A stretch of 64,000 nt of DNA from Oceanobacillus damuensis (GCF_001618145.1 NZ_LQNF01000005.1:124001-188000); one strand, 5' to 3'; counted from the first letter of the stretch, positions 1 through 9,597 are shown. The notes: generated from the sequence alone by a model not told the origin. Program-made: numbers and translations.

Positions 1-929
1 TTCTCAACAAATTTGTCGACAAACGCATTATATTTATCTTTATGAACGATGATCCTGTTTAGCGCCATACAAATTTGTCCATTATGCATAAACTTGCCAA
101 ATAGTGCTGAATTTACAGCCTTATCCAAATCAGCATCTTCAAGAACAACCAATGGATTATTCCCGCCGAGTTCAAGAGCCACTTTTTTAATATTCCTTCC
201 GCAGATTTCACCGATATGACGTCCTACCGGGGTTGAACCAGTAAAGGATATTAGCCTTGGAATAGGGTGTTCGACAAATGCATCTCCAATATCCTCTATA
301 TTTGGAATAACAACGTTAAAGACCCCTTTTGGCAAGCCTGCCTCTTCAAACACTTTAGCAAGCAACAGTCCCCCGGTAACAGCTGTCTGCTCATCCGGCT
401 TCAGTACGACACCGTTTCCTACTGCCAGCGCTGGAGCCACGGAACGCATGGCAAGATACATCGGAAAATTAAACGGTCCGATTACTCCTACTACCCCCAA
501 AGGACTGCGATAAATTCTATTTTCCTTGCCTGGAACGAGAGAAGGAACAATTTCCCCGGTCATTCTTAACGGAAAGGAGGCTGCTTCTCTGGTAATTGCA
601 ATTACAAAGTCAATTTCCACATTTGCCTTAAGGTGGGAAGAACCACCTTCCCGGATCAAATGTTCCACAAATTCCTCTCTTCTTCCTTCCATAATTTCTA
701 CTGCCTTTTCCATAATGGAGGAGCGTTCGAAAGGATTGTAGTTTTCCCATTCCTTTTGAGCCTGCTGTGCGGAATTGTAAGCTTCATCAATATCTTCTTT
801 ATTGGCCATTTTAATTTTTTGCAGAACCTCGTCATTATAAGGGTTTGTCACCTCATAAGTGGTTGTCCCATTGCCATTTCTCCATTCACCGGAAATGTAA
901 TTCTTCTCAAGATTTTCATAGGCCTTCAC
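1..929 (-). CDS. Aldehyde dehydrogenase, 3'-truncated by the window edge
   Basis: NAD(P)-dependent aldehyde dehydrogenase superfamily; oxidises an aldehyde to the acid. About 309 residues are present and the C-terminus lies outside the window. Visible landmarks are the GPFNFP cofactor-binding motif, FTGSTPVG, the general-base glutamate in LELGGNNP and the catalytic cysteine in GQICM (about residue 287). The MYLAMRSVAPALAVGN stretch resembles the benzaldehyde/vanillin dehydrogenase (YfmT/XylC) branch, but the substrate is inferred. The start is taken as GTG at 929, which has AGGGAG nine bases upstream; an in-frame ATG at 938 directly abuts that ribosome binding site and is less likely. Confidence 0.9.
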   Translation of the reverse strand, partial: MKAYENLEKNYISGEWRNGNGTTTYEVTNPYNDEVLQKIKMANKEDIDEAYNSAQQAQKEWENYNPFERSSIMEKAVEIMEGRREEFVEHLIREGGSSHLKANVEIDFVIAITREAASFPLRMTGEIVPSLVPGKENRIYRSPLGVVGVIGPFNFPMYLAMRSVAPALAVGNGVVLKPDEQTAVTGGLLLAKVFEEAGLPKGVFNVVIPNIEDIGDAFVEHPIPRLISFTGSTPVGRHIGEICGRNIKKVALELGGNNPLVVLEDADLDKAVNSALFGKFMHNGQICMALNRIIVHKDKYNAFVDKFVE

Positions 930-1049
930 ACAACTCATCTCCCTTTTTCAGATTTACCTAGGTTTACCTTTAGCGAATACGAGTCTAATTATTCCATCCA
1001 TACTATTTATTTCCACTGAGTATTGTTAGTTAAACCATGGTCCGGAGAT

Positions 1050-1332
1050 GGTCCAGGGGGACGGGTTTCTCGGTCCTGGTCCATGGGGACAGGTTTCTCG
1101 GTCCAGTGATGAAATGAACAATAACTAATGTAGTAAATAGTTTTATAAGGCGTAAATACTCTAACTTCACCCATATATTACTTGTACCAAATTATATATA
1201 CTGAGTGAGTACAAGACATTAAACTAAACGTTTCTTTGAGCTTATTTTTATTATAAAAAAATCTTCCAATTAGCTACCAACATACTCAGTCTATCATGCA
1301 AAATTGGCCCGGGGTTCCTGTCCCCCTGGTCC
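1050..1332. repeat. MITE-like repeat, copy 1 (long form)
   Basis: About 255 bp (1078-1332) bounded by inverted ends: GGTCCATGGGGACAGGTTTC on the left and the complementary GGTTCCTGTCCCCCTGGTCC on the right. The left end is present twice in tandem (1050-1076 and 1078-1105). The interior is AT-rich and clearly homologous to the copy at 15571-15820, sharing stretches such as CTAATGTAGTA, ACTCAGTCTATCATGCAAAA and TGAGTGAGTACAAG. No open reading frame is carried. It fills most of the 513-bp gap between the aldehyde dehydrogenase and the symporter gene. Confidence 0.85.
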
Positions 1333-1396
1333 GCTGTTTAGATACTGATTATCAAGCTAAATTAATCCTCCTGAGAAACCTAGGAGTTATACAACA

Positions 1397-1434
1397 AAAA
1401 AATGCTTGCAATAATTCGACTGCAAGCATTTTTT
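1397..1434 (-). terminator. Rho-independent terminator of the acetate module
   Basis: Perfect 14-bp stem AAAAAATGCTTGCA / TGCAAGCATTTTTT with a 10-base loop, just beyond the symporter stop codon at 1443. It has A/T tails on both sides, so it could work in both directions. Confidence 0.85.
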
Positions 1435-1442
1435 GTATCCTT

Positions 1443-2987
1443 CTAGTGGTTCGCACCACTACTCTTATATCCCGTATTTGCTTTCACCTTAACTTCTGCA
1501 TAACGTTTCATATTCGATTCCTTCGATAAAATCGTACCTACATATCCCCCAAGGAAACCAAGTGGTACCGAAACGAGAGCTGGATTCGCAAGTGGGAAAA
1601 TCGGTTCTCCTACGAATAATGCGGCCCCTTCAATCGGCGAGAAAACACTTGGACTAAGCGATACGAGGATTAATGCTGAAAACAACCCAGTTAGCATTGC
1701 TGTAACTGCTCCCGCTGTATTGAATCTTTTCCAATATACGGTGTAAAGAATAACCGGTAAGTTGGCACTTGCAGCTATGCAAAAGGCAAGTGAGACAAGG
1801 AACGCCACGTTTAAATATTGAGCAAATAACGCTAAAACAATCGACAGAACAGATACTGCTAGGGATGCGTAACGAGCCGCTTTTACCTGCTCCGATTCCG
1901 AAACCTTCCCTTTTTTTATAATTTGGCCGTATAAATCATGGGCAAATGCCGATGCACCCGCTAGTACAAGCCCCGCTACGACCGCTAATATCGTAGCGAA
2001 GGCAACAGCAGAGATAAAGGCAAACAGTAAATCGCCACCGATTGCCTGTGCAAGAAGTGGTGCTGCCATATTCCCACCTGGATTTGCAGCAATTATAGTC
2101 TCATACCCAACAAATGCCGCAGCGCCAAAGCCCAGAAATAATGTAAGAATATAGAATAAACCGATTACCCATGTTGCGGTAATAACAGAACTTCTTGCCG
2201 TTTTGGCATCTTTCACAGTAAAAAAACGCATGAGAATGTGTGGTAACCCGGCAGTTCCAAGTACTAAAGCCAACATGAGTGACAGTGTACCCAGTGGTTC
2301 TGTATATTGTAAGCCAGGCATTAAATAAGCTGCTCCATGAGTTGTAACTGACTTCACTTCTGTAAACATCTGTCCAATGTTAAAATTGAACTTTAACATT
2401 ACGAGAAAAGCCATAATGACCATCCCAGCCATAAGAAGGACAGCTTTCACGATTTGCACCCAACTTGTTGCGATCATACCTCCAAATAATACGTAAGTTG
2501 TCATCATCACACCAACAATAAGCACAGCCAGCCAATATTCAATACCAAACAATAGTTGGATAAGTGCGCCAGCGCCAACAAGCTGTGCAATCATGTAGAA
2601 GGTACTAATCGTAATTGTGTTCAGAGCTGCTGCTCCCCTAACCTTTCTAGCATCAAAACGGGATTTGATCATGTCAGCAAGTGTATATTTACCAAGATTG
2701 CGTAATGGTTCAGCGACAAGAAATAGTACGACTAAGTAAGCAATCAAAAATCCGATACTATAGAAAAAACCATCAAATCCAAAAATTGCGATTGCTCCAG
2801 CAATTCCAAGGAAGGAAGCTGCTGACAAATAGTCTCCTGCTATTGCAAGACCATTTTGCGTTCCAGTAAGCCCTCCACCAGCAGTATAAAAGTCCCCTGC
2901 TGTTTGGGTCTTCCTAGCGGCAAAAAAAGTGATCACAAGGGTTAATGCAACAATGGCAAGAAAGAGTATAATGACAGTAGGACTCAT
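1443..2987 (-). CDS. actP: Cation/acetate symporter (SSS family, ActP/YwcA-like)
   Basis: A 514-residue integral membrane protein of the sodium:solute symporter family, closest in appearance to ActP/YwcA, which import acetate and other short carboxylates with a cation. The N-terminal AGGGLTGTQNGLAIAGDYLSAASFLG signature region and about 13 hydrophobic segments are visible. Its ATG overlaps the stop of the upstream DUF485 gene by four bases (ATGA), so translation is probably coupled. The pairing with DUF485 and with acetyl-CoA synthetase supports acetate as substrate. It is the last gene of the module, followed by a strong terminator. Confidence 0.92.
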   Translation of the reverse strand: MSPTVIILFLAIVALTLVITFFAARKTQTAGDFYTAGGGLTGTQNGLAIAGDYLSAASFLGIAGAIAIFGFDGFFYSIGFLIAYLVVLFLVAEPLRNLGKYTLADMIKSRFDARKVRGAAALNTITISTFYMIAQLVGAGALIQLLFGIEYWLAVLIVGVMMTTYVLFGGMIATSWVQIVKAVLLMAGMVIMAFLVMLKFNFNIGQMFTEVKSVTTHGAAYLMPGLQYTEPLGTLSLMLALVLGTAGLPHILMRFFTVKDAKTARSSVITATWVIGLFYILTLFLGFGAAAFVGYETIIAANPGGNMAAPLLAQAIGGDLLFAFISAVAFATILAVVAGLVLAGASAFAHDLYGQIIKKGKVSESEQVKAARYASLAVSVLSIVLALFAQYLNVAFLVSLAFCIAASANLPVILYTVYWKRFNTAGAVTAMLTGLFSALILVSLSPSVFSPIEGAALFVGEPIFPLANPALVSVPLGFLGGYVGTILSKESNMKRYAEVKVKANTGYKSSGANH

Positions 2988-3337
2988 CGACCGTCTCCCC
3001 CTTGCTCCATCTCTTTTATAATTTGATCCGCTTGCTTATCAAAGCTAGCTGCTTTCTTCACGTAAATCGTACATAAAACCCATGTCATCACAAATTGAGC
3101 TAAAGCGAATAGCCATACCCATGAAATATCTCCAATCGCCGGCGTGTTCAGAAAGGTCGTATAAGAAGTTAATATTGGTAGCATGAAGTAAAATACTAGG
3201 AAAAAAATCGTTAATGGTATAATGAATTTTTTTCGATCATGCATGAGCTTTTTAAAGGATTTACTCTCGATTACTTGCTCAAAGTCGATCTCTTCTGTAA
3301 CATACTGCCCCTGCTTATAATTTTTTTCAGCACCCAT
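2984..3337 (-). CDS. DUF485 membrane protein (YjcH/YwcB-like), ActP partner
   Basis: A small protein (117 residues) with two predicted membrane segments (about residues 37-57 and 70-92) and charged ends, matching the DUF485 family found beside ActP-type acetate symporters in many bacteria. Its exact role is unknown; an accessory or regulatory subunit of the symporter is the usual guess. The second ATG (3337) is chosen because GAGGAGG lies six bases upstream; the ATG at 3343 touches that site. The stop overlaps the symporter start. Confidence 0.88.
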   Translation of the reverse strand: MGAEKNYKQGQYVTEEIDFEQVIESKSFKKLMHDRKKFIIPLTIFFLVFYFMLPILTSYTTFLNTPAIGDISWVWLFALAQFVMTWVLCTIYVKKAASFDKQADQIIKEMEQGGDGR

Positions 3338-3426
3338 ATACATCCTCCTCGGATTGTTGAATGAAGGTTTTCTAGGCTTTTAACCCAAGAAAACCTATCA
3401 TTTCAATTGAAATCGTTTAATAGATT

Positions 3427-5151
3427 CTATTCTTCCATTGTCGAAAGGTCACCCGTTGGCAAACCGAGATCCCATGCCTTTAATACACGGCGCATGATTT
3501 TTCCACTTCTTGTTTTTGGCAAAAATTCACGAATTTCAATTTCCCTTGGCGCAGCGTGTGCGGCAAGTCCTTGCTTAACAAATAAACGAAGCTCCTCTTG
3601 TAATTCATCTGTTTTCGTGTAGCCATCCCTTAAGGCAACAAATGCTTTAATGATTTCACCACGTTCAGGATCTGGCTTCCCGATTACTGCTGCTTCTGCA
3701 ACGGCAGGATGCTCAACAAGCTTACTTTCTACTTCAAACGGACCTACCCGCTCACCCGAGGTTTGGATAACATCGTCATCCCTGCCCTCAAACCAGAAAT
3801 AGCCATCTTTATCTTTTAACGCCAAGTCCCCTGATTCAAACCAGCCATCGACTGGAAAGTATTGATTGAAACGCGCTTCATTTTTCCAAACGGCTCGGAG
3901 CACCGATGGCCACCCAGCCTTCACGCATAGTTTGCCCATTTTCCCCGGTGGAAGCTCGTTGCCCTGCTCATCTAAAATCGCTGCTTCAATACCTGGAAAT
4001 GGCTTCCCCATTGAACCAGGCTTCATTTCCATGGAACGATAATTGGCAATAATAATTCCACCTGTTTCTGTCATCCACCAATGATCATGAATCCGCAATT
4101 GGTAAACTTTCATACCCCAGTGAACGACCTCGGCATTTAACGGCTCTCCAACACTTAAAATATGTCTTAATGAACGTAAATCATATTCTTTCGTAACATT
4201 ATCTCCTACAGCCATCAGTCTTCGAAATGCTGTTGGTGCACTTAACCACACGTTCACACCGTATTTTTCAATCGTTTTATACCAATCTTCCGGACTAAAA
4301 CGACCACCCCGAATCAGATTTGATGCACCATTTAACCAGGGTCCAAAAATTCCATACGATGTACCTGTTACCCACCCGGGATCAGCTGTGCACCAATAGA
4401 TATCTTCTTCCTGCAAATCCAAAACCCATTTAGCCGTTTGATAATGTTGGATCATCGCATTATGAACATGCAGTATTCCTTTTGGCTTTCCAGTTGAACC
4501 AGATGTATAATGTAAAATCATCCCATCCTCACGATCTACCCATTCAATCTCAAAATCACGAGATGCTTTTTTCATTTCTGTTTCGTAACTGTAAAACGTT
4601 ACATCTTCTGTATTATCTGGTAGTTCCTCTTCACCGACCAAAATGATCTGATTTAAATGCGGAAGCTCTTTATATGGCACACGTGGCAAGAGTTCTTTAG
4701 TTGTAATTAGCGTAGTCGCATCACTATTTTCTAATCGATCACGAACGGCCTGTTCCATAAATGCTTCAAATAAAGGACCTACAATGGATCCATTTTTTAA
4801 AATCCCAAGCAAACTAATATAAAGCTCGGGTGATCGTGGCATGAATAAAAAGACTCGTTCTCCTTTTTCAATACCGATTGTTCGTAATACATTCCCAAAT
4901 TGATTTGATAGTAACTTCAAATCCCGAAATGTATATTTTTCATCACGTTGTTGATCACTGTAATAAAGTGCAACTTTATTCTTTCTCCAACTATTCGCAT
5001 GACGGTCAATTGCCTCATGGGCCATATTTACTTTCCCAGTTTCATGCCAGGAAAAGCTCTTCTCCACATCTTTCCAATTAAACTCCTTATATGCCTGCTC
5101 ATAATCAGGCATATTTGCTTTCTCCTTTACCGCTGCAATTGTATCAGTCAC
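3427..5151 (-). CDS. acsA: Acetyl-CoA synthetase (AMP-forming)
   Basis: Activates acetate to acetyl-CoA through acetyl-AMP. The 574-residue length agrees with Bacillus AcsA (about 572). Motifs seen: the AMP-binding P-loop YTSGSTGKPKG, the WWMTETGG core, GWFESGDLA, and the C-terminal SGKIMRR whose lysine is the usual acetylation-regulated residue. Start: GTG at 5151, preceded by AAGGGGAGG nine bases away; the frame stays open upstream to 5289, but the family N-terminus aligns with the GTG start. A cre palindrome lies about 40 bases upstream. It is followed after 89 bp by the DUF485 and actP genes, forming an acetate uptake and activation set. Confidence 0.93.
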   Translation of the reverse strand: MTDTIAAVKEKANMPDYEQAYKEFNWKDVEKSFSWHETGKVNMAHEAIDRHANSWRKNKVALYYSDQQRDEKYTFRDLKLLSNQFGNVLRTIGIEKGERVFLFMPRSPELYISLLGILKNGSIVGPLFEAFMEQAVRDRLENSDATTLITTKELLPRVPYKELPHLNQIILVGEEELPDNTEDVTFYSYETEMKKASRDFEIEWVDREDGMILHYTSGSTGKPKGILHVHNAMIQHYQTAKWVLDLQEEDIYWCTADPGWVTGTSYGIFGPWLNGASNLIRGGRFSPEDWYKTIEKYGVNVWLSAPTAFRRLMAVGDNVTKEYDLRSLRHILSVGEPLNAEVVHWGMKVYQLRIHDHWWMTETGGIIIANYRSMEMKPGSMGKPFPGIEAAILDEQGNELPPGKMGKLCVKAGWPSVLRAVWKNEARFNQYFPVDGWFESGDLALKDKDGYFWFEGRDDDVIQTSGERVGPFEVESKLVEHPAVAEAAVIGKPDPERGEIIKAFVALRDGYTKTDELQEELRLFVKQGLAAHAAPREIEIREFLPKTRSGKIMRRVLKAWDLGLPTGDLSTMEE

Positions 5152-5188
5152 TCCACATGTCCTCCCCTTATAATTTTTCCAGACCTTT

Positions 5189-5203
5189 TTGTAAGCGCTT
5201 ACT
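5189..5203 (-). promoter_or_regulatory. cre site (CcpA operator) upstream of acsA
   Basis: Contains the perfect palindrome GTAAGCGCTTAC (5191-5202), matching the catabolite-responsive element core used by CcpA in Bacillaceae. It lies 38 bases upstream of the acsA start codon, so it probably represses acsA and the downstream symporter genes when sugars are plentiful. B. subtilis acsA is known to be under CcpA control. Confidence 0.8.
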
Positions 5204-5295
5204 TTGATTATAAAGGAAGACAGCATTGCAGGTAAGAGAATTTGCTTCAACCGTTTAAATTCGCGATTGAACTGCCAAAATCTTATCATTAATGG

Positions 5296-6051
5296 TTAAT
5301 TTCCGAATAAATCAAAAAGATGCTTCCTTGCAGCCCGACTAACTGGAATTGTCGTCTGTTTTTTATCTTTTAACGTTACGTTGCTCGTCCCATTGAACCA
5401 CGGGGTAATCTCCTGAACATGATTCAAATTGACAAGGTAACTACGATGCGTTCTGAAAAAAGCATGTCCCTGCAGCTTCTTTTCCAGCTCTTGTAATGTC
5501 AGTTTACTGTGAAACACCTTATCCTCCGTATGTATTTCTAACATCCGCTTAAATGGAACGGCATAATAAATTGCATCCGGAGATAAGACAACCGTCCGAT
5601 CATTATCATCGATCAGTAATTTTGTCGTTTGCGGCATGCTTTGACTTGTTACCTGTTGCGAGGATTCTCTTTCCAATTGCTGCATTCGCTTACGAACACG
5701 ATTCATTGCTGTTTGGAATCGTTCCGTCTCATAAGGCTTAAGCATATAATCGATGGCTTCCATTTCAAACGCTTCTACTGCATAGTCATCATACGCAGTT
5801 GTAAAAACAAATAATGGGGCTTTTATATATGCAAGCTCCGTTATTTTCTTCGCTGCATCTACTCCATGCATGCCTGGCATATGAACATCAAGAAAGATAA
5901 CATCCGGCTCATGCTCTATATAGAGATCAACGAGTTGCTCCCCTGTCTGTGCACTTGGCAACAGTTTCACATCTTGTTCCTTTTCCAATAAATAGATTAA
6001 TTCTTCACGTACCAATTGTTCATCTTCTGCAATCATTGTATGGATTTTCAT
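5296..6051 (-). CDS. LytTR-family response regulator
   Basis: A 251-residue two-component response regulator. The receiver domain (about 1-120) has the acidic pair in IAEDE and the phospho-acceptor Asp55 in FLDVHMPG; the C-terminal LytTR DNA-binding domain spans about 150-250 (FFRTHRSYLVNLNHV). It follows its kinase gene by 14 bp, with an AAAGGTGGGG ribosome binding site. Position between a symporter/kinase pair and acsA suggests it controls acetate or related carboxylate use, as CrbR does in Gram-negatives; this is inference. LytT of B. subtilis, a relative, responds to pyruvate. Confidence 0.9.
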   Translation of the reverse strand: MKIHTMIAEDEQLVREELIYLLEKEQDVKLLPSAQTGEQLVDLYIEHEPDVIFLDVHMPGMHGVDAAKKITELAYIKAPLFVFTTAYDDYAVEAFEMEAIDYMLKPYETERFQTAMNRVRKRMQQLERESSQQVTSQSMPQTTKLLIDDNDRTVVLSPDAIYYAVPFKRMLEIHTEDKVFHSKLTLQELEKKLQGHAFFRTHRSYLVNLNHVQEITPWFNGTSNVTLKDKKQTTIPVSRAARKHLFDLFGN

Positions 6052-6065
6052 AAAACCCCACCTTT

Positions 6066-7805
6066 CTATTGCTCCTTATAGGGAATGAAAAAATATACTT
6101 CACTTCCACTAGGTAAATTACGTACATGTAAGCGTGCTTCCTCACCAAGCAGATTAATTAAACGTTGATTCACATTATATAAGCCAGTCCCACCATGCGG
6201 GCTTTCCGTCAACACAACATTTCCGACCTGTGATAACCCCCCCTCAGAGAATCCTCGCCCGTTATCCCGAACGCTGATTTTCACTCGATGACCGATTCGC
6301 TCCATGTTTACATCAATTCTTCCCCCTTCTGTAACATGTTCCAGCCCATGACCGATACTATTTTCTACAATCGGCTGAATCGATGACGGTGGTATAAGCA
6401 GATGGGAAATTCCTTCTGGTTGTGAAAAATTAATTTGTAATCGGCTCGTAAATCGTGTCTGAATAATCGCAATATACGCTTTTACATGTTCCGATTCCTT
6501 TTCAAGTGACACGAGATGTGTGGAGACAAGCTTTAGATTAAATCGCATAAAGTGGGCTAATTGAACGGTTATATGTCTTGCTTTTTCAGGGTCTTTGCGA
6601 AATAATGCTGCAATCATATGAAGTGTATTAAAAAGAAAATGCGGGTTTATTTGTGCTTGTAAATTACTTAGCTCTGCGTCACGTGTATGTAGTTCAAGCC
6701 TTTCCGCTTTAATCGTTTTTAATTGATTTCCAATTAATTGCCCAAGCCCCTCTGCTAACATCAGCTCAACCGGACGGATATGCTGCGCTTTGCGAAAATA
6801 TAATTTAATCAATCCAATTGTTTTACTTGCTTCCAAAATCGGGATAATAATAACAGCTTCTAATGGACAATTTTTCGTTGTACATTGAATTTCTTCTTGT
6901 GAATAAGCGACAAGCATTTGCTTCGTATCCATTGCTCTGTGCGATAGTTGTGTCGTCAGCTGGTTCCCAATTTGATGATGGTCACTTCCTAATCCTTTAT
7001 GTGCCATCACTTCCTTTTCATTTGTCACAGTGACAGCCGCTAACTTCAATCGCGCATATAGAAGGCCCGCAATCCCCTCTGCCTTTTTCTGAAAAGAATC
7101 CTCCTTTAAAAAAGGCAGCGCTTCTTCAGCAATCGTCAATGCTTGTTTTGTTGCAAATGCTGCTTCATTTTCCTGCTCCCGTAACACAATGGCGATCATT
7201 GCTGTAAAAATAGCAATGGCAATACTGTTCGATAATACAACCGGTAATCCAATCATGTTAATCATTGCAATCATTTCCCTGTCCTGTGAATCAAAAATAA
7301 GCAATAAATGCATGAGTAAAATAGGAGGAAAAATCCCGATAAATAGTGCTTTTAATGGTGATATAACCCGCTCCTGCGAAAAAAACCGTGCCGTTAACCC
7401 CGCTAATAATCCCGTTAACGGATTCACGAGGCTATTAGCAAGAAAACCAACTCCACCGAGGAAAAATAAATGTGTACCAGTAATAATCCCCGCTCCAAGA
7501 CCTACGATTGGTCCTCCCAATAACCCTGCTATGACAATTGCAACTAAACTTGAGCTTACAACCATTTGATCGTCTTGGACATTCCAGACAAACGCTTGAA
7601 TCACAGTAAAGTCACTTCCGATAACTACCCCAGTTAATGTTCCTGCAATCCCGAACAGACCAAACACACACGCATGAATACCTGCCATTTTGAAATTAAA
7701 TTCACGATATAGCAGCGATCTGAATCCCGGGCTTCGTGTAAGAACAAATGCGATAACTAGCAATAGGCCTAAACGTTCAAATAAAACGATTGTCAAATAC
7801 ATCAC
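6066..7805 (-). CDS. LytS-type sensor histidine kinase with 5TM-Lyt domain
   Basis: A 579-residue membrane sensor kinase. Order: five to six N-terminal membrane segments with the GGPIVGLGAGIITG pattern of the 5TMR-LYT domain (about 1-210), a GAF-like cytoplasmic domain (about 230-365), a LytS-type His_kinase domain with QINPHFLFNT (His389), and a C-terminal HATPase with NSIGHG and DNGRGF. The start is GTG at 7805 (AAGGAGAG seven bases upstream) or ATG at 7802; either overlaps the stop of the upstream symporter gene, so symporter and kinase are translationally coupled. This suggests that the symporter takes part in ligand sensing. Confidence 0.9.
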   Translation of the reverse strand: MMYLTIVLFERLGLLLVIAFVLTRSPGFRSLLYREFNFKMAGIHACVFGLFGIAGTLTGVVIGSDFTVIQAFVWNVQDDQMVVSSSLVAIVIAGLLGGPIVGLGAGIITGTHLFFLGGVGFLANSLVNPLTGLLAGLTARFFSQERVISPLKALFIGIFPPILLMHLLLIFDSQDREMIAMINMIGLPVVLSNSIAIAIFTAMIAIVLREQENEAAFATKQALTIAEEALPFLKEDSFQKKAEGIAGLLYARLKLAAVTVTNEKEVMAHKGLGSDHHQIGNQLTTQLSHRAMDTKQMLVAYSQEEIQCTTKNCPLEAVIIIPILEASKTIGLIKLYFRKAQHIRPVELMLAEGLGQLIGNQLKTIKAERLELHTRDAELSNLQAQINPHFLFNTLHMIAALFRKDPEKARHITVQLAHFMRFNLKLVSTHLVSLEKESEHVKAYIAIIQTRFTSRLQINFSQPEGISHLLIPPSSIQPIVENSIGHGLEHVTEGGRIDVNMERIGHRVKISVRDNGRGFSEGGLSQVGNVVLTESPHGGTGLYNVNQRLINLLGEEARLHVRNLPSGSEVYFFIPYKEQ

Positions 7806-9346
7806 GGGCGATCTCTCCTTGCATCAATCCCTGTTTGTGCCTTTAAGTGAAACAAATGAAATGGAACCGCATTTTCTTGACCTTCCCGTGAAAGAATCGC
7901 CCCAAGATATGCCCCTAAAAAACCAATCGGTATGGCAATAATCCCTGGATTATAAAGCTGTATAAGCGGTTCTCTTGCAATCCACCCTCCATCTGGATTC
8001 ATCACATGTGGTCCGACTAACAGTAACAGTAACGATGCTGTTAAACCACAGACCATTCCAGCAATTGCTCCCGTTTGGTTAAATCGACGCCAATAGATTG
8101 TTAATAATAGAACTGGTAGATTACTAGATGCTGCAACAATAAATGTTAGAGAAACAAGAAACGTTACATTCATATTTCTTAACCCAAGTGCAAATAATGT
8201 TGATAAAAGACCTATAAAAAATGCTGTCCAACGTGCAGCAAGTAAACGCTTCTTTTCCGTTGTATTTCCTTTTTTAATGATATGGTAATAAATATCGTGA
8301 GAGAAAGCAGTCGTAGCCGAGATGACTAAACCAGCTACAACTGCAACAATGGTTGTAAATGCAATCGCAGCAATAAATGCCATTAGAAAGTCGCCACCTA
8401 GGTTCTCCGCTAATAATGGTGCAGCTAAATTTCCAGATGGATCAAGCAAAACCAATTCCTCAAATCCAACTAATGCAACAGCCCCTAGGCCTAAAACAAG
8501 TGCAATCAAATAAAACACACCAATAATCCAGCTTGCAGTTAAGAGGGATTTGCGTACTTCTACCGTATTTCGAACGGTAAATAATCGAATTAAAATATGT
8601 GGTAAACCAGCTGTACCAAGGATTAATGCAAGATGGAGGGAAACCGTTTCCAAAGGATTGCTAAATAAATGACCCGGCAACGAAAAATGATCACCTAAAG
8701 GGGAGCCTAGTGTAACCTGTTCAAGGAGGTTTGAAATGCTCCAATTAAACCGGGAAAATACAATAAGTGCAAGTAGAAATGTGCCAGATAAAAGTAGTAC
8801 CGTTTTGACGATTTGTACCCATGATGTTGCAAACATCCCACCAAATACAACATAAATTGTCATGAGTAACCCTATGATTAACACGGAAGTTGAATAATTA
8901 ATATTTAACAATAATCTAATTAACAAACCTGCAGCCACTAATTGCGGAATCATATAGAAAACCGAGATAATGAGAGCTCCAGTTGCCATCATTCCTCGCA
9001 TTTTATAGCTTGGGAAACGCGCGCAAATAACATCACCTAATGAATACTTGCCTAAACGATGCACTGGCTCAGCGATAAAGAACAAGACAATTAAATAGGA
9101 AACTAAAAATCCAATCGCATATAAAAAACCATCAAAGCCATTGATTGCAATCATACCAACGATTCCCAGAAAGGAAGCCGCACTAATATAATCCCCAGCA
9201 ATGGCCATCCCATTTTGTGTACCTGTTAAACTGCCAGCAGCAATATAGAACTGATTGGTCGTTTTACTTTGCCTTGCCGCCCAATAAGTAATAATTAATG
9301 TACAAACGACAATACAGAGAAAAAATAGTAGATAGGTAATGTTCAT
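7802..9346 (-). CDS. SSS-family symporter coupled to the sensor kinase (ActP paralogue)
   Basis: A 514-residue sodium:solute symporter paralogous to the symporter at 1443-2987 along its whole length (both share AGDYxSAASFLGI, GTAGLPHIL and the same length). Unlike that gene it has no DUF485 partner and its stop overlaps the LytS-type kinase start. It may transport acetate or a related carboxylate, act as the sensory part of the kinase, or both; the sequence does not settle this. It is the first gene of the minus-strand module, with an AT-rich promoter region of about 300 bp upstream. Confidence 0.88.
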   Translation of the reverse strand: MNITYLLFFLCIVVCTLIITYWAARQSKTTNQFYIAAGSLTGTQNGMAIAGDYISAASFLGIVGMIAINGFDGFLYAIGFLVSYLIVLFFIAEPVHRLGKYSLGDVICARFPSYKMRGMMATGALIISVFYMIPQLVAAGLLIRLLLNINYSTSVLIIGLLMTIYVVFGGMFATSWVQIVKTVLLLSGTFLLALIVFSRFNWSISNLLEQVTLGSPLGDHFSLPGHLFSNPLETVSLHLALILGTAGLPHILIRLFTVRNTVEVRKSLLTASWIIGVFYLIALVLGLGAVALVGFEELVLLDPSGNLAAPLLAENLGGDFLMAFIAAIAFTTIVAVVAGLVISATTAFSHDIYYHIIKKGNTTEKKRLLAARWTAFFIGLLSTLFALGLRNMNVTFLVSLTFIVAASSNLPVLLLTIYWRRFNQTGAIAGMVCGLTASLLLLLVGPHVMNPDGGWIAREPLIQLYNPGIIAIPIGFLGAYLGAILSREGQENAVPFHLFHLKAQTGIDARRDRP

Positions 9347-9597
9347 GGACTCACCTTCATATTAGATTGTATATGGAATTTCCGTTAGTGATAAATCTGC
9401 ATGTTGGAATTACTGGAGTATATTATAAATTATGTAATAATTCACTAAATTCTTCACTTTGCTTTTATTATAAATTGTATATGATGCGGAATGAGAAGTA
9501 AAGATTTCTGTGATTCTGGAAAGCTTCCTTTAACAAAGGATTGAAGCAATTAATACGTATGTGAAATTAACGGAAAAACTCTCCAACAATCATAAAG

